Below, piece by piece: positions 7,311-16,984 of a DNA stretch of 64,000 bases. A program made the position numbers and the translations under genes. Numbering within the stretch: the first letter of the stretch is position 1; every line of letters starts with the position of its first letter. The DNA comes from JBFMAI01 sp040755725 (GTDB taxonomy: Bacteria > Planctomycetota > Phycisphaerae > UBA1845 > Fen-1342). The notes below the pieces were generated by a model. The model did no database searches. It was not told where the DNA came from and saw only the letters and a list, made by a program, of their open reading frames with translations. The stretch lies in assembly GCA_040755725.1 (NCBI GenBank), contig JBFMAI010000023.1, positions 248,001 to 312,000 of the forward strand, read 5' to 3'.

Positions 7311-10300
7311 TCACGCCACACTGGGCGCTCGCACGCGATCTTCAAACCGGACGCTGACGCGTTTGCTCACGCCCGGCTCTTCCATCGTCACGCCGTACAG
7401 CACATCGGCAACGGCCATCGTCCGCTTGCTATGCGTGATGACCACGAACTGCGAATGCGACAGGAACTCTTGCAGGACGCTATTGAAGCGTTCAATGTTC
7501 GCTTCATCAAGGGCTGCATCGACTTCATCCAAAAAAGCGAACGGCGACGGCCGGCTGCGAAACACCGCCAACAGCAGCGCCACCGCGGTCATGGTCTTCT
7601 CCCCGCCGGACAGCAGCGACAGGGATTGCGGTTCTTTTCCCGGGGGCCGCGCGACGATCTCGATGCCGCACTCCAGCGGCCGCTCGGGGTCTTCCAGCAC
7701 GACGTCGGCCTTCCCGCCGCCAAAGAGCTTGCGGAACATTTCCTGGAAATGCCCGCGGATTTCGTCGAACGCCGCCGCGAAGCGCGTCCGCGAGCGCTCG
7801 TCGAGCTCCGCGATCAGCGCTTCCAGCCGCCGCCGCGCCGCCGTCAAGTCTTCCCGCTGGGACGTCAGGTGCTCGTAGCGCGGTGTCAGCTCATCGAGTT
7901 CGGCGAGGGCGTCCAGGTTCACATGGCCGAGCCGGGCGATCTTGCCGCGCAAGTCCTCGATCTGGGCCCGGACCGCCTCCCCATCCTGCTCGGTGTGTTC
8001 GTAGGTGCGATAGAGCTCGGTGAGGTCCAGCCCCAGCTCCTCGCGTACGCGGGCGACCAGGTTCTCGGCCCGCACCGCGTTCTCGCGCAGCTCCATCTGG
8101 CGAGCGTGGAGCTCGGCCTCCAGCTCCTCAATCTGGTGCTGAAGCGCCCGGCCCGCAGCGCCGCACGCTTCGAGTCGTTGGCGCTCCCGCTGGCGGGCCT
8201 CGCGGCGGGCCAGCAGCGCAGCCTGTCGCTCCTGCCACGTGGCCTGCAATTCCGCCTGTTGCTGTCGCGCGGACTGGAGCTCGGCCAGGGCGGCTTCGCG
8301 TTGGCGCTGCGTCTCGGCGGCTTCGTCCTCGGCCGCGCGCTGCTCCGCGACGATGGCCGCGGCGCGGGCCTCGAGTTCCGCCAGCGCCTGTTCCGCCGCC
8401 GACCGCTTTTCCGTGGCCCGTCCGCATTCGACCTGCGCGTCGGTGTGCCGGTGAACCAACTGCGCAACCGCCGCCTCGTGGCGGGCCAAGTCGGCGGCCA
8501 AGGCGGCGACGCGCTCTTCATGGGCCTGTTGCGCCTGCCCCGCATTCTGCCCCTCGCGGCACAAGGACTCCAACTGCTGTGCCAGCTCCTCCCGCGCTCG
8601 CGACAACGCCCCCAGTTCCTCGCGGACGAGCCGGGCTTCCTTCTGCAATCGCTCGGCCGTCGCCGCCGCCGCGGTCTGCTGGTGGCGAATGTCGGCGTGC
8701 TCCCGCTGAAGGCCGGCCATCTGGCTCAGCCGCCCGTCCTTGCGCAACTGGAGGTCCGACACGGTCGCGTCGAGCTCCAGCCGCCGACGCGTGAGCCGGA
8801 CCAGACGGCCCTCCACCTCGTCCCGCTCGGCGCCCAGTTGCCGAATCTCGGACCGACGACTGATGAGCCCCGTCGCCGCCGCGGTCGCGCCAAACGTCAG
8901 CCGCCCGTCGGCCCCGACCACCTCGCCGGCCAGCGTGACGAACACGCAACCGGCCAGGGCTTCGGCGGCCAACCGCAGGGCTAGGTCGAGCGAATCCACG
9001 ATGAACACGCGCCCCAGGACGTGCTCGGCGAGGGGGCGGAACTCCGCGGCACACGTCACCCAGTCCGCGGCCCGTGCCACCACGCCGGCGGTGTGCCCAT
9101 AGCCCAGGAGCGGACTGCCGCGGCCCAGTCGATCCAGCGCCAGCACGCGCAGGGCCCCGTCCGGTACGCCGCGCTCGTGCCGCTCCGCCAGAAACGCCGC
9201 CGTGTCGCGCACGACGAGGTGGTTCTCGAACGTGGCCAACACGGGCTGGAGCAGGGCCACACGGGGGTCGTCGATACGGAGCAGGTCGGCGACGAGGCCG
9301 GCCACGATCTGGCGGCCGCGCTCGTCCGCGCGCCACGCCAGGACCGCGCGGGTCCCCTGGTCGACGCCTTCCAGACGCTGCTCGAGGTCTTCGAGTACGG
9401 ACAGGCGCGACAGCAGCGCGCTACGCTGTTCCTTGGCCGCGCCGATCGCCTGATCGAGCTGTTCGGCTTCGTTGACGGAAATTTGCCACAGGGACTCGTC
9501 GTCGCGCAGGGCCGCCGCCAGCTCGCCCAGTCGCGTGTCGAGCTGCTGCAACGCGGCCGTGTGCGTGGCCAGCGCGGCCTCCGCCACGGCGTGCTCCCGC
9601 GTCAACTCGGCTTGCCGCTCGTCCAGCCGCTGGGTCTGGGCGGACAGGCGGGCGAGCTGTTGCCGGCGGTTTTCCTGCTCGTTTTGCAGGAGGGCGGCCT
9701 GCCGCACCGCCTCAAACGCCGCCCGTTTTTCCGCCTCGAGGGCCTGGCGGGCGGCGGCAGCCCGCGACTCCATCGCCTGCCGCTCTTGGTGAAGCTGTGC
9801 CACCAGGCCGGCGGCCGCGTCTTCGCGCGCCCGTAGCGTCTCGAGCGCCACTTCCTCCTGGGCCAGACGCTCCTGCTGGGCCGCGAGGCGAGCGGCGGCG
9901 TCTGCCGCCTGCCGCTGCCGCCGCTCGCCCAGGGCCGCCAACTCGGGCAGACGCTTTTCAACCTGATCGATGCGCTCGGCCAGCGCCCCCAGGGTCGTCT
10001 GCACGTCGAGCAGCGCCGCCTCCGCCGCCTGGATCTCCTCATCCAAACGCTGCCGCGCCTCCTCGATCTCGGCGGTCTCCGCGTCGCGGGCGGCCAGCTC
10101 GCTCCGCCGTTGGGCCAGGCGCGCCGTCAGGTCATCGGCGGCGACCTGGGCCCGCTGCCGCTGCTGCTCCAACTCGTGGAACTCGGCCAACGAGAAGGTC
10201 GAACGCAGGCTGCGCAACTGGGCGTCGTACTGCTGGAAGCTGCGGGCCTTGCCGGCGGCCAGACGCACACTCCGCAGCCGCCGCTCCAGTTCCTCTAGGA

Positions 10301-10880
10301 CATCTTGCAAGCGCTGCAAGTTGGCGTCGGTGCGCTCGAGCCGGCGCTGGGCCTCGGCGCGGCGGAACTTGTAGCGGCTGATGCCGGCCGCTTCCTCGAA
10401 GATTTCGCGGCGTTCGACGGGGTTGGATTGCAGCAGCAGGTCCACGCGGCCCTGCTCGATGACGCTGTAGGCGTCCACGCCGACGCCGGTGTCCAGCAGT
10501 AGCTCGCGGATTTCCTTCAGGCGACAGGCGTTGCCGTTGAGGCGGTATTCGCTGACGCCGGCGCGGTACAGCACCCGCCCGACGATTACTTCTTCCGCGT
10601 CGCAGTGCAGCAGCCCGCCCCGATTGTCGAAAATGAGTTGCACTTCGGCGAACGGGGCGGGGGGGCGGGAGCGGGAACCGGCGAAGATCACGTCCGCCAT
10701 CTTCCCCCCGCGCAGGTTGCGGGGCGACTGTTCGCCGAGCACCCACCGGACAGCATCGAGGACGTTGCTCTTGCCGCAGCCGTTGGGCCCGACAATCGCT
10801 GTAACTCCTGATCCAAACTCAAATTCCGTTCGGTCGGCAAAGCTCTTGAAGCCGTGCAAGATGATGCGTTTGAGGAACAC
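7311..10880 (-). CDS. smc: Chromosome segregation ATPase SMC
   Basis: A 1189-residue structural-maintenance-of-chromosomes protein that organises and helps segregate the nucleoid as a dimer, normally with ScpA/ScpB (not in this window). The N-terminus has FLKRIILHGFKSFADRTEF and the Walker A GPNGCGKSN at residues 31-39. Long coiled coils flank a hinge domain near the middle. The C-terminal head has the ABC signature LSLLSGGEKTMTA and the Walker B segment FAFLDEVDAALDEAN. I chose GTG at 10880 because the family begins at this FLKRI segment. The frame is open 61 codons further upstream, but those residues look non-coding, and a TTG one codon earlier is possible. The length is normal for SMC. 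Confidence 0.95.
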   Translation of the reverse strand: MFLKRIILHGFKSFADRTEFEFGSGVTAIVGPNGCGKSNVLDAVRWVLGEQSPRNLRGGKMADVIFAGSRSRPPAPFAEVQLIFDNRGGLLHCDAEEVIVGRVLYRAGVSEYRLNGNACRLKEIRELLLDTGVGVDAYSVIEQGRVDLLLQSNPVERREIFEEAAGISRYKFRRAEAQRRLERTDANLQRLQDVLEELERRLRSVRLAAGKARSFQQYDAQLRSLRSTFSLAEFHELEQQRQRAQVAADDLTARLAQRRSELAARDAETAEIEEARQRLDEEIQAAEAALLDVQTTLGALAERIDQVEKRLPELAALGERRQRQAADAAARLAAQQERLAQEEVALETLRAREDAAAGLVAQLHQERQAMESRAAAARQALEAEKRAAFEAVRQAALLQNEQENRRQQLARLSAQTQRLDERQAELTREHAVAEAALATHTAALQQLDTRLGELAAALRDDESLWQISVNEAEQLDQAIGAAKEQRSALLSRLSVLEDLEQRLEGVDQGTRAVLAWRADERGRQIVAGLVADLLRIDDPRVALLQPVLATFENHLVVRDTAAFLAERHERGVPDGALRVLALDRLGRGSPLLGYGHTAGVVARAADWVTCAAEFRPLAEHVLGRVFIVDSLDLALRLAAEALAGCVFVTLAGEVVGADGRLTFGATAAATGLISRRSEIRQLGAERDEVEGRLVRLTRRRLELDATVSDLQLRKDGRLSQMAGLQREHADIRHQQTAAAATAERLQKEARLVREELGALSRAREELAQQLESLCREGQNAGQAQQAHEERVAALAADLARHEAAVAQLVHRHTDAQVECGRATEKRSAAEQALAELEARAAAIVAEQRAAEDEAAETQRQREAALAELQSARQQQAELQATWQERQAALLARREARQRERQRLEACGAAGRALQHQIEELEAELHARQMELRENAVRAENLVARVREELGLDLTELYRTYEHTEQDGEAVRAQIEDLRGKIARLGHVNLDALAELDELTPRYEHLTSQREDLTAARRRLEALIAELDERSRTRFAAAFDEIRGHFQEMFRKLFGGGKADVVLEDPERPLECGIEIVARPPGKEPQSLSLLSGGEKTMTAVALLLAVFRSRPSPFAFLDEVDAALDEANIERFNSVLQEFLSHSQFVVITHSKRTMAVADVLYGVTMEEPGVSKRVSVRFEDRVRAPSVA

Positions 10881-11259
10881 CAAAACGACCCACAATGTCG
10901 GCGTTCGGGGTCGACGCCGACGACCACGCCTACAACATATTGTACCTGAGCCGATAATATAGCCCAGCCGTTGAGACCACGCAAGCACGAAGTTCACGCG
11001 CACGCGGTGTCGCCGGTGTTGGCCGCTTGCGCCTGGCGCGGTACGAACGGGCCGCGCCGTCATGGAATGCGCCGCGTATCCGTGGGGGAAAGACCTCGAA
11101 CACGGGCCCGGAGGATTATCTTTTCATAAGATTCATACTTATAAGGACTTACGATCTTACACCGTTACACGCTGCGGAGGCGAGGCTGTAACGCAACTGC
11201 GGCGGCGCCCGAACCTCCCCGATGCAAACCGCCAACGAAAAATAGGGCAAAGAAATCGC

Positions 11260-11288
11260 TTGCAATCGCGCGGCACGCGGGGTATAAA
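11260..11288 (+). promoter_or_regulatory. Sigma70-type promoter of the PEP-CTERM gene
   Basis: TTGCAA (11260-11265), a 17-base spacer and TATAAA (11283-11288). The start codon is about 100 bases downstream. Confidence 0.65.
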
Positions 11289-11381
11289 CTAGTTTGTGAG
11301 AGGAAGGGTGAGCGTCACCCACGTCGGACGATGGTCTTCAGGAGGTTTGGAGGCAAACTCCACTGGCAAACAGAAAGCTTG

Positions 11382-11387
11382 AGGGAG
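11382..11387 (+). promoter_or_regulatory. Ribosome binding site deciding the PEP-CTERM start
   Basis: AGGGAG lies seven bases before the ATG at 11395 but only one base before the ATG at 11389, so the second ATG is the better start. Confidence 0.7.
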
Positions 11388-11394
11388 AATGGGT

Positions 11395-12120
11395 ATGAAG
11401 AGGATATTGTGTCTGTCTCTGTTGGTCACGCTGGCTGTCTCAGCAACGGCCAGTGTCGACTTTTTCTTCACCAGCAGCCTGGATCCGTACGGGCTGAATG
11501 ATCCGTCGCTGGCCTTCTTGCACAGCAAGGGCAACAAGACGGACTACATCGACGGGTACAAGCTGTCGCCCGCCGGCGCCCCGCCGGCCTCGGTCGGAAT
11601 GCCGGATGTGCAGCTTGACTGCAACGTCGGCGCTCCGCCGCAGTGGGCGTACATTTGGGGCCGTTTCGTTGACGAGCCCGCGGGTGCCAAGATCAACGGC
11701 ATTTCGATCACCGTCAACGGCGGCCTGCCCGGCGTTGGCAACATCTGCTACTACGCCCTGAACAACATCGACGACGAGGACATCGGGTCCAAGCGGTGGG
11801 ACGGCGATGATGAGGTCTTCTATTTCAACCCGGCCGGCCTGATTGCGGTCACCGCCTATGGCGTCACCAACCGCAACAGCAACCTGCCGTGGAACCTCTA
11901 CATCGGCGGCACCGACCGCGTCTTCTTGCTCGGCGCTGTCAAGTGCGGCGTTTGCCCGGGCGAGATGACCCTCAGCTACGGCCAGACCCCGGTCAACTAC
12001 GGTGGCGATCCCCCGCCCCCGAACCCGACGGTCCGCACGCTGAACAAGGTCGTCTGCGTCCCCGAGCCGGCGAGCCTGATGCTCCTCGGCCTGGCGGGCC
12101 TGGCTCTGCGTCGGCGCTAG
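11395..12120 (+). CDS. PEP-CTERM sorted exported protein
   Basis: A 241-residue exported protein. The N-terminus is a signal peptide (MKRILCLSLLVTLAVSATAS). The C-terminus is a PEP-CTERM sorting signal, VPEPASLMLLGLAGLALRRR, with the PEP motif, hydrophobic helix and Arg tail that an exosortase system recognises. The middle part has no domain I recognise. It is rich in Gly, Asn and aromatic residues and has a Cys pair in KCGVCPGE, as is common in extracellular matrix-type PEP-CTERM proteins. It stands alone with its own promoter and rho-independent terminator, so it is probably a monocistronic, strongly expressed surface protein. No exosortase gene lies in the window. Confidence 0.85.
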   Translation: MKRILCLSLLVTLAVSATASVDFFFTSSLDPYGLNDPSLAFLHSKGNKTDYIDGYKLSPAGAPPASVGMPDVQLDCNVGAPPQWAYIWGRFVDEPAGAKINGISITVNGGLPGVGNICYYALNNIDDEDIGSKRWDGDDEVFYFNPAGLIAVTAYGVTNRNSNLPWNLYIGGTDRVFLLGAVKCGVCPGEMTLSYGQTPVNYGGDPPPPNPTVRTLNKVVCVPEPASLMLLGLAGLALRRR

Positions 12121-12148
12121 TCGCGCAGTCCAGCTTGCAGTAACACCC

Positions 12149-12182
12149 GGGAGCCGGATTCACGTCCGGCTCCCTTCTTTAT
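12149..12182 (+). terminator. Rho-independent terminator of the PEP-CTERM gene
   Basis: A perfect 10-bp stem GGGAGCCGGA / TCCGGCTCCC (12149-12158 and 12165-12174) with a 6-base loop, followed by TTCTTTATT, 28 bases after the stop codon. Confidence 0.88.
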
Positions 12183-12255
12183 TGGTTGCGTGTGCGCACT
12201 GGACCGCCGTGTGCGAACATGCGACGCGAGAGGGCGATACCGGCGTGCCGGCCCT

Positions 12256-12291
12256 GCCGAGCCGCGGCTCGCCGGGAGGCTCGCCCTCCCC
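12256..12291. repeat. Dispersed GC palindrome, family 3
   Basis: It contains GAGCCGCGGCTCGCCGGGAG followed by GCTCGCCCTCCCC. The core GCCGGGAGGCTCGCC recurs inside the cyclase gene (62225-62279) and, inverted, beside the porin gene (41735-41785). Here it lies between a terminator and the 3' end of the kinase gene. Confidence 0.7.
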
Positions 12292-12345
12292 GCATGCGCG
12301 GCCGAATCGCGCACGACCAGCTAGTGACGGGCGAGCGGCGGCCCC

Positions 12346-14238
12346 CTACTCGCGGCCGTAGTGCTTGAGTTTCCACGCCCGGCGGGTCGCCTTGGCACTC
12401 TGCTTTCGGGCGGCAGCCCGCGTCAGTGTGCGCCAAAGCTCCCGCCACGAATCCGGCGCGTGGCCCAGGCGTGTGAGGTATGCTCGGAGGACGCGGAGGC
12501 GGTCCGTACGCGTCAGGCCCGGCACGTTGCACAAGCTCACGTGCAGGCGGACCAGAGCGTCGAACCGGCGCCGGTGCGCGAAGCGGCCGGCACGGCGGAT
12601 TCCGTCGAGGTCGATCCACGTGAGGCGGGGCGGGAAGCCCGGGCGGACCAGGATGTTCGAGGCTTTGCAGTCGCGGTGCTGAAACCCACGCTCGTGAAGC
12701 TGGCGCAGGTGCGCGGCCAGCACGCCGGCCAGCGTGTGCTTCGTACGGGCCCAGCCGCGCGGCGAACTGGACTCATAGGCATCGCGCAGATGCGACTCCA
12801 GGTCCCGCGTGCCCGGCAGGGCTTCAGTGATCAGCATACTGTCCAGCACAAACGGCCCCCAGCGCCGTTCGAGCATGGCCAGCGGTCGGGCCGTGGGCAG
12901 GTCGCGATGAAGCAGCGCGTGGCCGATGCCCCACGCCCGCCGACTGCGCGACGGGGGCCAGAGCTGGGCCAGGCGCCGCCGCCCGCTGCGGGCCAGCGGC
13001 CGTTTGATAATCACGGGCAACGGCTGCAAGTCGTGAATCAACGTGGCCCGCCGGACACTGGCGGAGTGCGAGTCTTTGCAGACGCCTGTGGTCTCGCCCG
13101 CGAACCACCGCAGCGGTTGCGCGAGCTGTTGCTGCCACCACGAGCGTTCGAACTTCAGGCGCGACGCGAGTGAATCGTCCGTGGCGTGTTTGGCGGAGAC
13201 GACGGCCATGCCGCGCCACCCGCCGGGTAGCCGCAGCCGCGTGAAATACCGCCCGTCGCGGGCCGTCCGCCGGTCGCGCTGGGCCCAGAGGTGCCGGGCA
13301 TGGCGCTCGGCGGCCCGGCCGAGGGCCGCCACAAGCTGCCGAAACGTCAGGCCGATGGGGCGGCCGTGTGGGAAGGTCATCTCGTACTCGTTTCGCCACC
13401 GCAGGTAGGCCCGCAGAAAACGCAGCCGGTCTCCGACTGAGCTGTTCCGGCGGAACCACTGATTGAGCTGGGCCAAGTTGCGGACGATGGCGTGGTCGCC
13501 GACCGGCACGTCCCGCCGCGCACTTTGCAGATCGACAAACAGCGTCCGGTAGCGTCGCGGGCCGACCGGTTGCACGAGCACGTTGGCGGCGTGCAGGTCC
13601 AGATGCTCGAAGCCGGCCTGGTGCGCGCGGGCGATCATCTCGGCGAGTCGCTCGCCAAGCTGAGCGGCGTCCTGTCGTCGCCGGCGCACGTCGTCGTCGG
13701 AGATAAGCGACCGCCAGAAGTCGCTCAACACGTGGGCCGGCTCCACGGCCTCGCTGACCAGCAGGTCGCAGCGGCGGCGACCGCGGCGGAGATTCATGGC
13801 GTAGGCCACAGGCCGGGTCGCCGGCAGCCCCGCCCGCTGCGCGAACCGCCCCGCTTCCCACTCGGCGCGGCACGAGGCATCCCGAAACAGCCGCCGCAGG
13901 AGCCGCAGCCAATGATCGTGGAAGTAGTACTTCAAGTAGTACGGCGAGCCGCGGATGACCGCGCGCCAGACCTCCCGACTGGTGTTCTGCTTGACGCGTT
14001 GCCAGCCCTGGTTTTCCGGTTGGCACCAGGCCTGGGCCGGAACGCCGGCCAAGAGCGCTTCCGCCCCGGGTTGGTGCGACCACGCCAAGCCGTCGTAAGT
14101 CGCGTGCCGGTCAGCCTCGGCCGACGCCGATCGGTCGACCGTCACCCGCGGGAACGGGGGGGCGGTGGTGACGAGGCGCGGGGTAGTGGCCGACACGGTA
14201 CCCATGCGTTGTTGCAGCCCGAGACTCACGTTGGGCAC
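12346..14238 (-). CDS. Tandem two-domain LPS-kinase-like (WaaP/Kdo-kinase family) protein
   Basis: A 630-residue protein with two successive eukaryotic-like kinase folds of the lipopolysaccharide core kinase group. Domain 1 (about residues 80-290) has YYLKYYFHDHW as the ATP-lysine strand and the catalytic loop HLDLHAANVLV with FVDLQSARR as metal motif. Domain 2 (about 340-600) has PVIIKRPLA, HRDCKASNILV and WIDLDGIRR. Both loops keep the catalytic Asp and Asn, so both could be active. Family members are normally about 250 residues with one domain. The likely role is phosphorylation of outer-membrane glycolipid sugars. The GTG start at 14238 has no strong ribosome site, and an ATG at 14205 is an alternative. 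It is the last gene of a minus-strand run. Confidence 0.75.
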   Translation of the reverse strand: MPNVSLGLQQRMGTVSATTPRLVTTAPPFPRVTVDRSASAEADRHATYDGLAWSHQPGAEALLAGVPAQAWCQPENQGWQRVKQNTSREVWRAVIRGSPYYLKYYFHDHWLRLLRRLFRDASCRAEWEAGRFAQRAGLPATRPVAYAMNLRRGRRRCDLLVSEAVEPAHVLSDFWRSLISDDDVRRRRQDAAQLGERLAEMIARAHQAGFEHLDLHAANVLVQPVGPRRYRTLFVDLQSARRDVPVGDHAIVRNLAQLNQWFRRNSSVGDRLRFLRAYLRWRNEYEMTFPHGRPIGLTFRQLVAALGRAAERHARHLWAQRDRRTARDGRYFTRLRLPGGWRGMAVVSAKHATDDSLASRLKFERSWWQQQLAQPLRWFAGETTGVCKDSHSASVRRATLIHDLQPLPVIIKRPLARSGRRRLAQLWPPSRSRRAWGIGHALLHRDLPTARPLAMLERRWGPFVLDSMLITEALPGTRDLESHLRDAYESSSPRGWARTKHTLAGVLAAHLRQLHERGFQHRDCKASNILVRPGFPPRLTWIDLDGIRRAGRFAHRRRFDALVRLHVSLCNVPGLTRTDRLRVLRAYLTRLGHAPDSWRELWRTLTRAAARKQSAKATRRAWKLKHYGRE

Positions 14239-14466
14239 GCCGCCCGAGGACCGGGAATTGTACGGCGCACGCTAGTGTCCACTCAAGCTTGGCTTGGCAG
14301 GACGCCCGCGCCCCCCGACCGGCCAGCGTCAGCGACAAGCCCGCCGTCGGTACGGCCGCCATTCCGAGACGGCGCGTCGTCCTTGACCACGCACAAACCG
14401 CGAGAATACGCGATGACGGGGGGGCTGAAAAGGCCCCGCCCGCGGCCGTGTTCCGACCGACCAGGT

Positions 14467-16185
14467 TCAACGGATGCGGATGTAGTTGGCCGCCGGGTAG
14501 ACTTCACGGTGCGTCTCGGCCCGGCTGTCATCGAAGGTCTCGATGGCCCCAAACGGCCAGAAGTCATGCTGAACCAGGACGCGCGGATAGGGACCGTCGG
14601 GCGCCAGCCGGCGCAGCAGAACACTGTGGACACCGGGCCCCAGCGGAGTTGAGACGACCATCAGGGCGGCGACCGGCGCGTCACCGCGGGCCACCCAGCC
14701 CTTGAGGATGGACTCGGCCGGCGGCGGCACGAACAGGTCGCCCGGCTGAAAGCCCCAGCGCTGTTCGCGGCGTTGCTCGACGAAGACCTGCCGAACGACT
14801 TCCGCGGTGGGATCGGCGCGCTGCTCGATGACGCGGACGGGCAACTGACCATAGTAGAAGTCCGCTTGCCACCGGTAGGCCGCGGCCATCCCGTCGAGCG
14901 TCCAACTGATCCGTTCCTCGTGGCCCGGCCCCACGCGTCGCCACTGCAAGCCCTCGTAGCCGCGCGTCGGGTCGCGCTGGAGGGCGGCCCGGCGGGTGGT
15001 GACGATCTCATCGCGGTTCTCGCGGCGATACGTGGTCTCGACGCTTTCGCGGCCCCAGCGCGGCGCCGGTCCACGCTTCCGCAGATCCGCGCTCAGCTCC
15101 CGGCCCGCCGCCGCGGCCTTGGCCGGCGTCGGTATTTGGTCGATCGCGCGGAAGCGCATTTCCGCGACGAGGCGGCCGGCGATCTCATCCACGGCCTCGG
15201 CGTAGTCCGGCCCGGCATAGACGAACACGATGGCCGCCTCGGCCGGCGACGTGGCCACGACCCACGCGGACGGAATCGACGGGCCCAGGCGTCCAAAGCC
15301 CGGGTGCCGAATGTGGGCTATTGCGGTCCCGTCGGACCGCCGCGAGTCGCGGACCAGGTCCGCCGTCTCCCATTGCAGCCATTCCTGAGCGGCGAAGTCC
15401 GCGAGGAGGCCGCGGGGCGTGCGATCGGGTGCCAGCCAGGTTCGCAGGACTGCGATGGCCCATTCGGGGCTGCTGTTAATCAGGCCGCCCAGGAAGACGC
15501 CGGGAACCTCGGCGAAATCGGTTCCGACCACCAGCCACGCCGGGTCGAGCGGCAGCACGAGGCCGGCCTGCTCAAGGTACTCGTTGCGCGGGCGATTGAG
15601 GCTGGGGTCGTCCACGCGCAAGCTCCGGCAGACCTCGTCGAGGATTTCGAGATCGGCCGGCCGTAGCTCCACCAAGGGTTCGTAGACGACGCGCAGCAGG
15701 TGGCCGCGCGGCAGGCAGGTCACGCGCGTCACCGTGTCGCGCCGCACCCGGGCCCGACCGATCCGCGTCGGGACCGATTCGAACCGCTGGAGCGCGTCGT
15801 ACGGGCCGATGAAGGCGTGTTCCGCCCGCGAGCTCTCCACAACGCCCCCGAAGACCGGTCGCGCCAGCAGCTCGCGCGGGGACTCGAAGTTGGGCAGGCG
15901 CGTGAAGGTGAACTCGATCCGGCGTTCGAACTCGAACAGAGTGCGTCGTCCGCGATCGGCCACCGGGAGCAGAAAACGCTGCGGGTTCGCGGGGTCGGGC
16001 TGCCAGCCGCGCGGCAGACGCACGGACAGGGGCGTGTCCCCGATGCGCTGGGACGCGGTCAGAGCACGCGTGTCACGGACCTGCCACCAGGCCAACGCCA
16101 GGGTCAACGCGAGCAGGCCGCCCGTAGTGAGCGCGAGCAGCCGCGGGCGGCCCGGCTTGGCTCCGGCGTAAACCTCGAACGACAT
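14467..16185 (-). CDS. Membrane-anchored protein of unknown function
   Basis: A 572-residue protein I do not recognise. Residues about 17-36 (LLALTTGGLLALTLALAWWQ) form one transmembrane anchor, leaving a large soluble part, probably outside the cytoplasm. That part has two or three repeated segments beginning with short hydrophobic strands (PLSVRLPRGWQ and LVLPLDPAWLVVG) that look like the alpha/beta sensor-type folds of exported 'lipid/stress' proteins, which is only an impression. No catalytic motif or signal cleavage site is visible. It starts at ATG 16185, 49 bases after the lipoate-ligase-like gene and in the same direction, so it is probably in the same operon. Confidence 0.7.
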   Translation of the reverse strand: MSFEVYAGAKPGRPRLLALTTGGLLALTLALAWWQVRDTRALTASQRIGDTPLSVRLPRGWQPDPANPQRFLLPVADRGRRTLFEFERRIEFTFTRLPNFESPRELLARPVFGGVVESSRAEHAFIGPYDALQRFESVPTRIGRARVRRDTVTRVTCLPRGHLLRVVYEPLVELRPADLEILDEVCRSLRVDDPSLNRPRNEYLEQAGLVLPLDPAWLVVGTDFAEVPGVFLGGLINSSPEWAIAVLRTWLAPDRTPRGLLADFAAQEWLQWETADLVRDSRRSDGTAIAHIRHPGFGRLGPSIPSAWVVATSPAEAAIVFVYAGPDYAEAVDEIAGRLVAEMRFRAIDQIPTPAKAAAAGRELSADLRKRGPAPRWGRESVETTYRRENRDEIVTTRRAALQRDPTRGYEGLQWRRVGPGHEERISWTLDGMAAAYRWQADFYYGQLPVRVIEQRADPTAEVVRQVFVEQRREQRWGFQPGDLFVPPPAESILKGWVARGDAPVAALMVVSTPLGPGVHSVLLRRLAPDGPYPRVLVQHDFWPFGAIETFDDSRAETHREVYPAANYIRIR

Positions 16186-16234
16186 CGCGCGGCATCATAA
16201 GCCGGATGGTCGAGCCTTCAAACCGGCGGACCGG

Positions 16235-16978
16235 TCAATGCCGTCGCGTCCACTCGTCCGACTCGTAACGGCGGCGTCGGCCGGCGACGGCGGCAAGCTG
16301 GTCCGGGGTCCAGGTGGCCGGCTCCGGACGGAGGTCGAGGCCCTCGGCCAATCGCCCGATGAACGCGGCGATCCAATCCGCGAGGAGCGCGGGTGGCGGT
16401 TCGTCCAAGTGTCCCCCGGGATGCGGAGCAAAGCGCCGACCCAGTATGAGCGAGCCATGTTGGAGCACGCGGCCGGGAATGCGGCGCTGCGCGCTGCCGA
16501 GGACCTTGTGCGCCCCGCGCAGCAGATCGGTCCGGCCCGGCTTCTCGAAGCAGAAGAACGGTCCGTGGCGCGGGTGGGGAGGTGGAAACGCCTCGTCGGC
16601 CAGCCTCAGGTCCGCTACGTGCAGCGACAAGACCGCCTGCCAGCAGGCGTGTACCAGCCGGTACAGCTCCGCCGGCGACGCCCGGGCCGGTAGCCGGCCC
16701 TCATCGAGGACGAGCGCATAAGTGACCTCGCGGTCGTGGAGAATCGCTCCGCCGCCGGTGGGACGTCGGACCACCGGCAAGTTCTGCACGTCGGCGGGCA
16801 GGGTTTCGATGTCGGCGAAGCGTTGGAAACACCCCAGGCTCAGCGTCGGCGGCGTCCACGCGTAGAAGCGCAAGACCGCCGGCCAAGACCGGGCGTCGTA
16901 CAGCAGGTGTTCGTCGCGGGCCATGTTCGTGGGCCCGTCGAGGGGGAGGTCGCGGAGGACGTACAGGGGGGTGGGCAC
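16235..16978 (-). CDS. Lipoate/octanoate protein transferase (LipM/LplA-like)
   Basis: A 247-residue member of the biotin/lipoate ligase fold. The lipoyl-binding motif RRPTGGGAILH is present (about residues 71-81), and the later motif KVLGSAQRR...LQHGSLIL agrees with octanoyltransferase LipM and lipoate ligase LplA. The segment CFEKPGRTDL carries a Cys at the place where LipM has its acyl-thioester cysteine, so an octanoyl-ACP to protein transferase is my preferred reading; LplA needs ATP and usually has an extra C-terminal domain, which is missing. The start is GTG 16978, six bases after the stop of the upstream permease gene, suggesting one operon. Its substrates would be the E2 subunits or GcvH. 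Confidence 0.85.
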   Translation of the reverse strand: MPTPLYVLRDLPLDGPTNMARDEHLLYDARSWPAVLRFYAWTPPTLSLGCFQRFADIETLPADVQNLPVVRRPTGGGAILHDREVTYALVLDEGRLPARASPAELYRLVHACWQAVLSLHVADLRLADEAFPPPHPRHGPFFCFEKPGRTDLLRGAHKVLGSAQRRIPGRVLQHGSLILGRRFAPHPGGHLDEPPPALLADWIAAFIGRLAEGLDLRPEPATWTPDQLAAVAGRRRRYESDEWTRRH

Positions 16979-16984
16979 GGCTGC

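Larger units (their letters stand above)
10881..11394. other. Divergent intergenic region between smc and the PEP-CTERM gene
   Basis: About 510 bases between divergent genes, with several AT-rich patches unusual for this genome (around 10937-10960 and 11113-11165). A strong promoter for the plus-strand gene lies at 11260-11288. The smc side has a possible -10 (TACAAT, minus strand, 10939-10944) with no clear -35. A 76-codon plus-strand frame at 11062-11292 has no recognisable features and I do not call it. Confidence 0.55.

Noticed and set aside
7161..8984. A 607-codon plus-strand frame opposite smc
   Set aside because: No domain is visible and the sequence mirrors the SMC coiled coil; smc motifs on the other strand are decisive.
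11062..11292. A 76-codon plus-strand frame upstream of the PEP-CTERM gene
   Set aside because: It has no ribosome site or domain and overlaps the promoter region.
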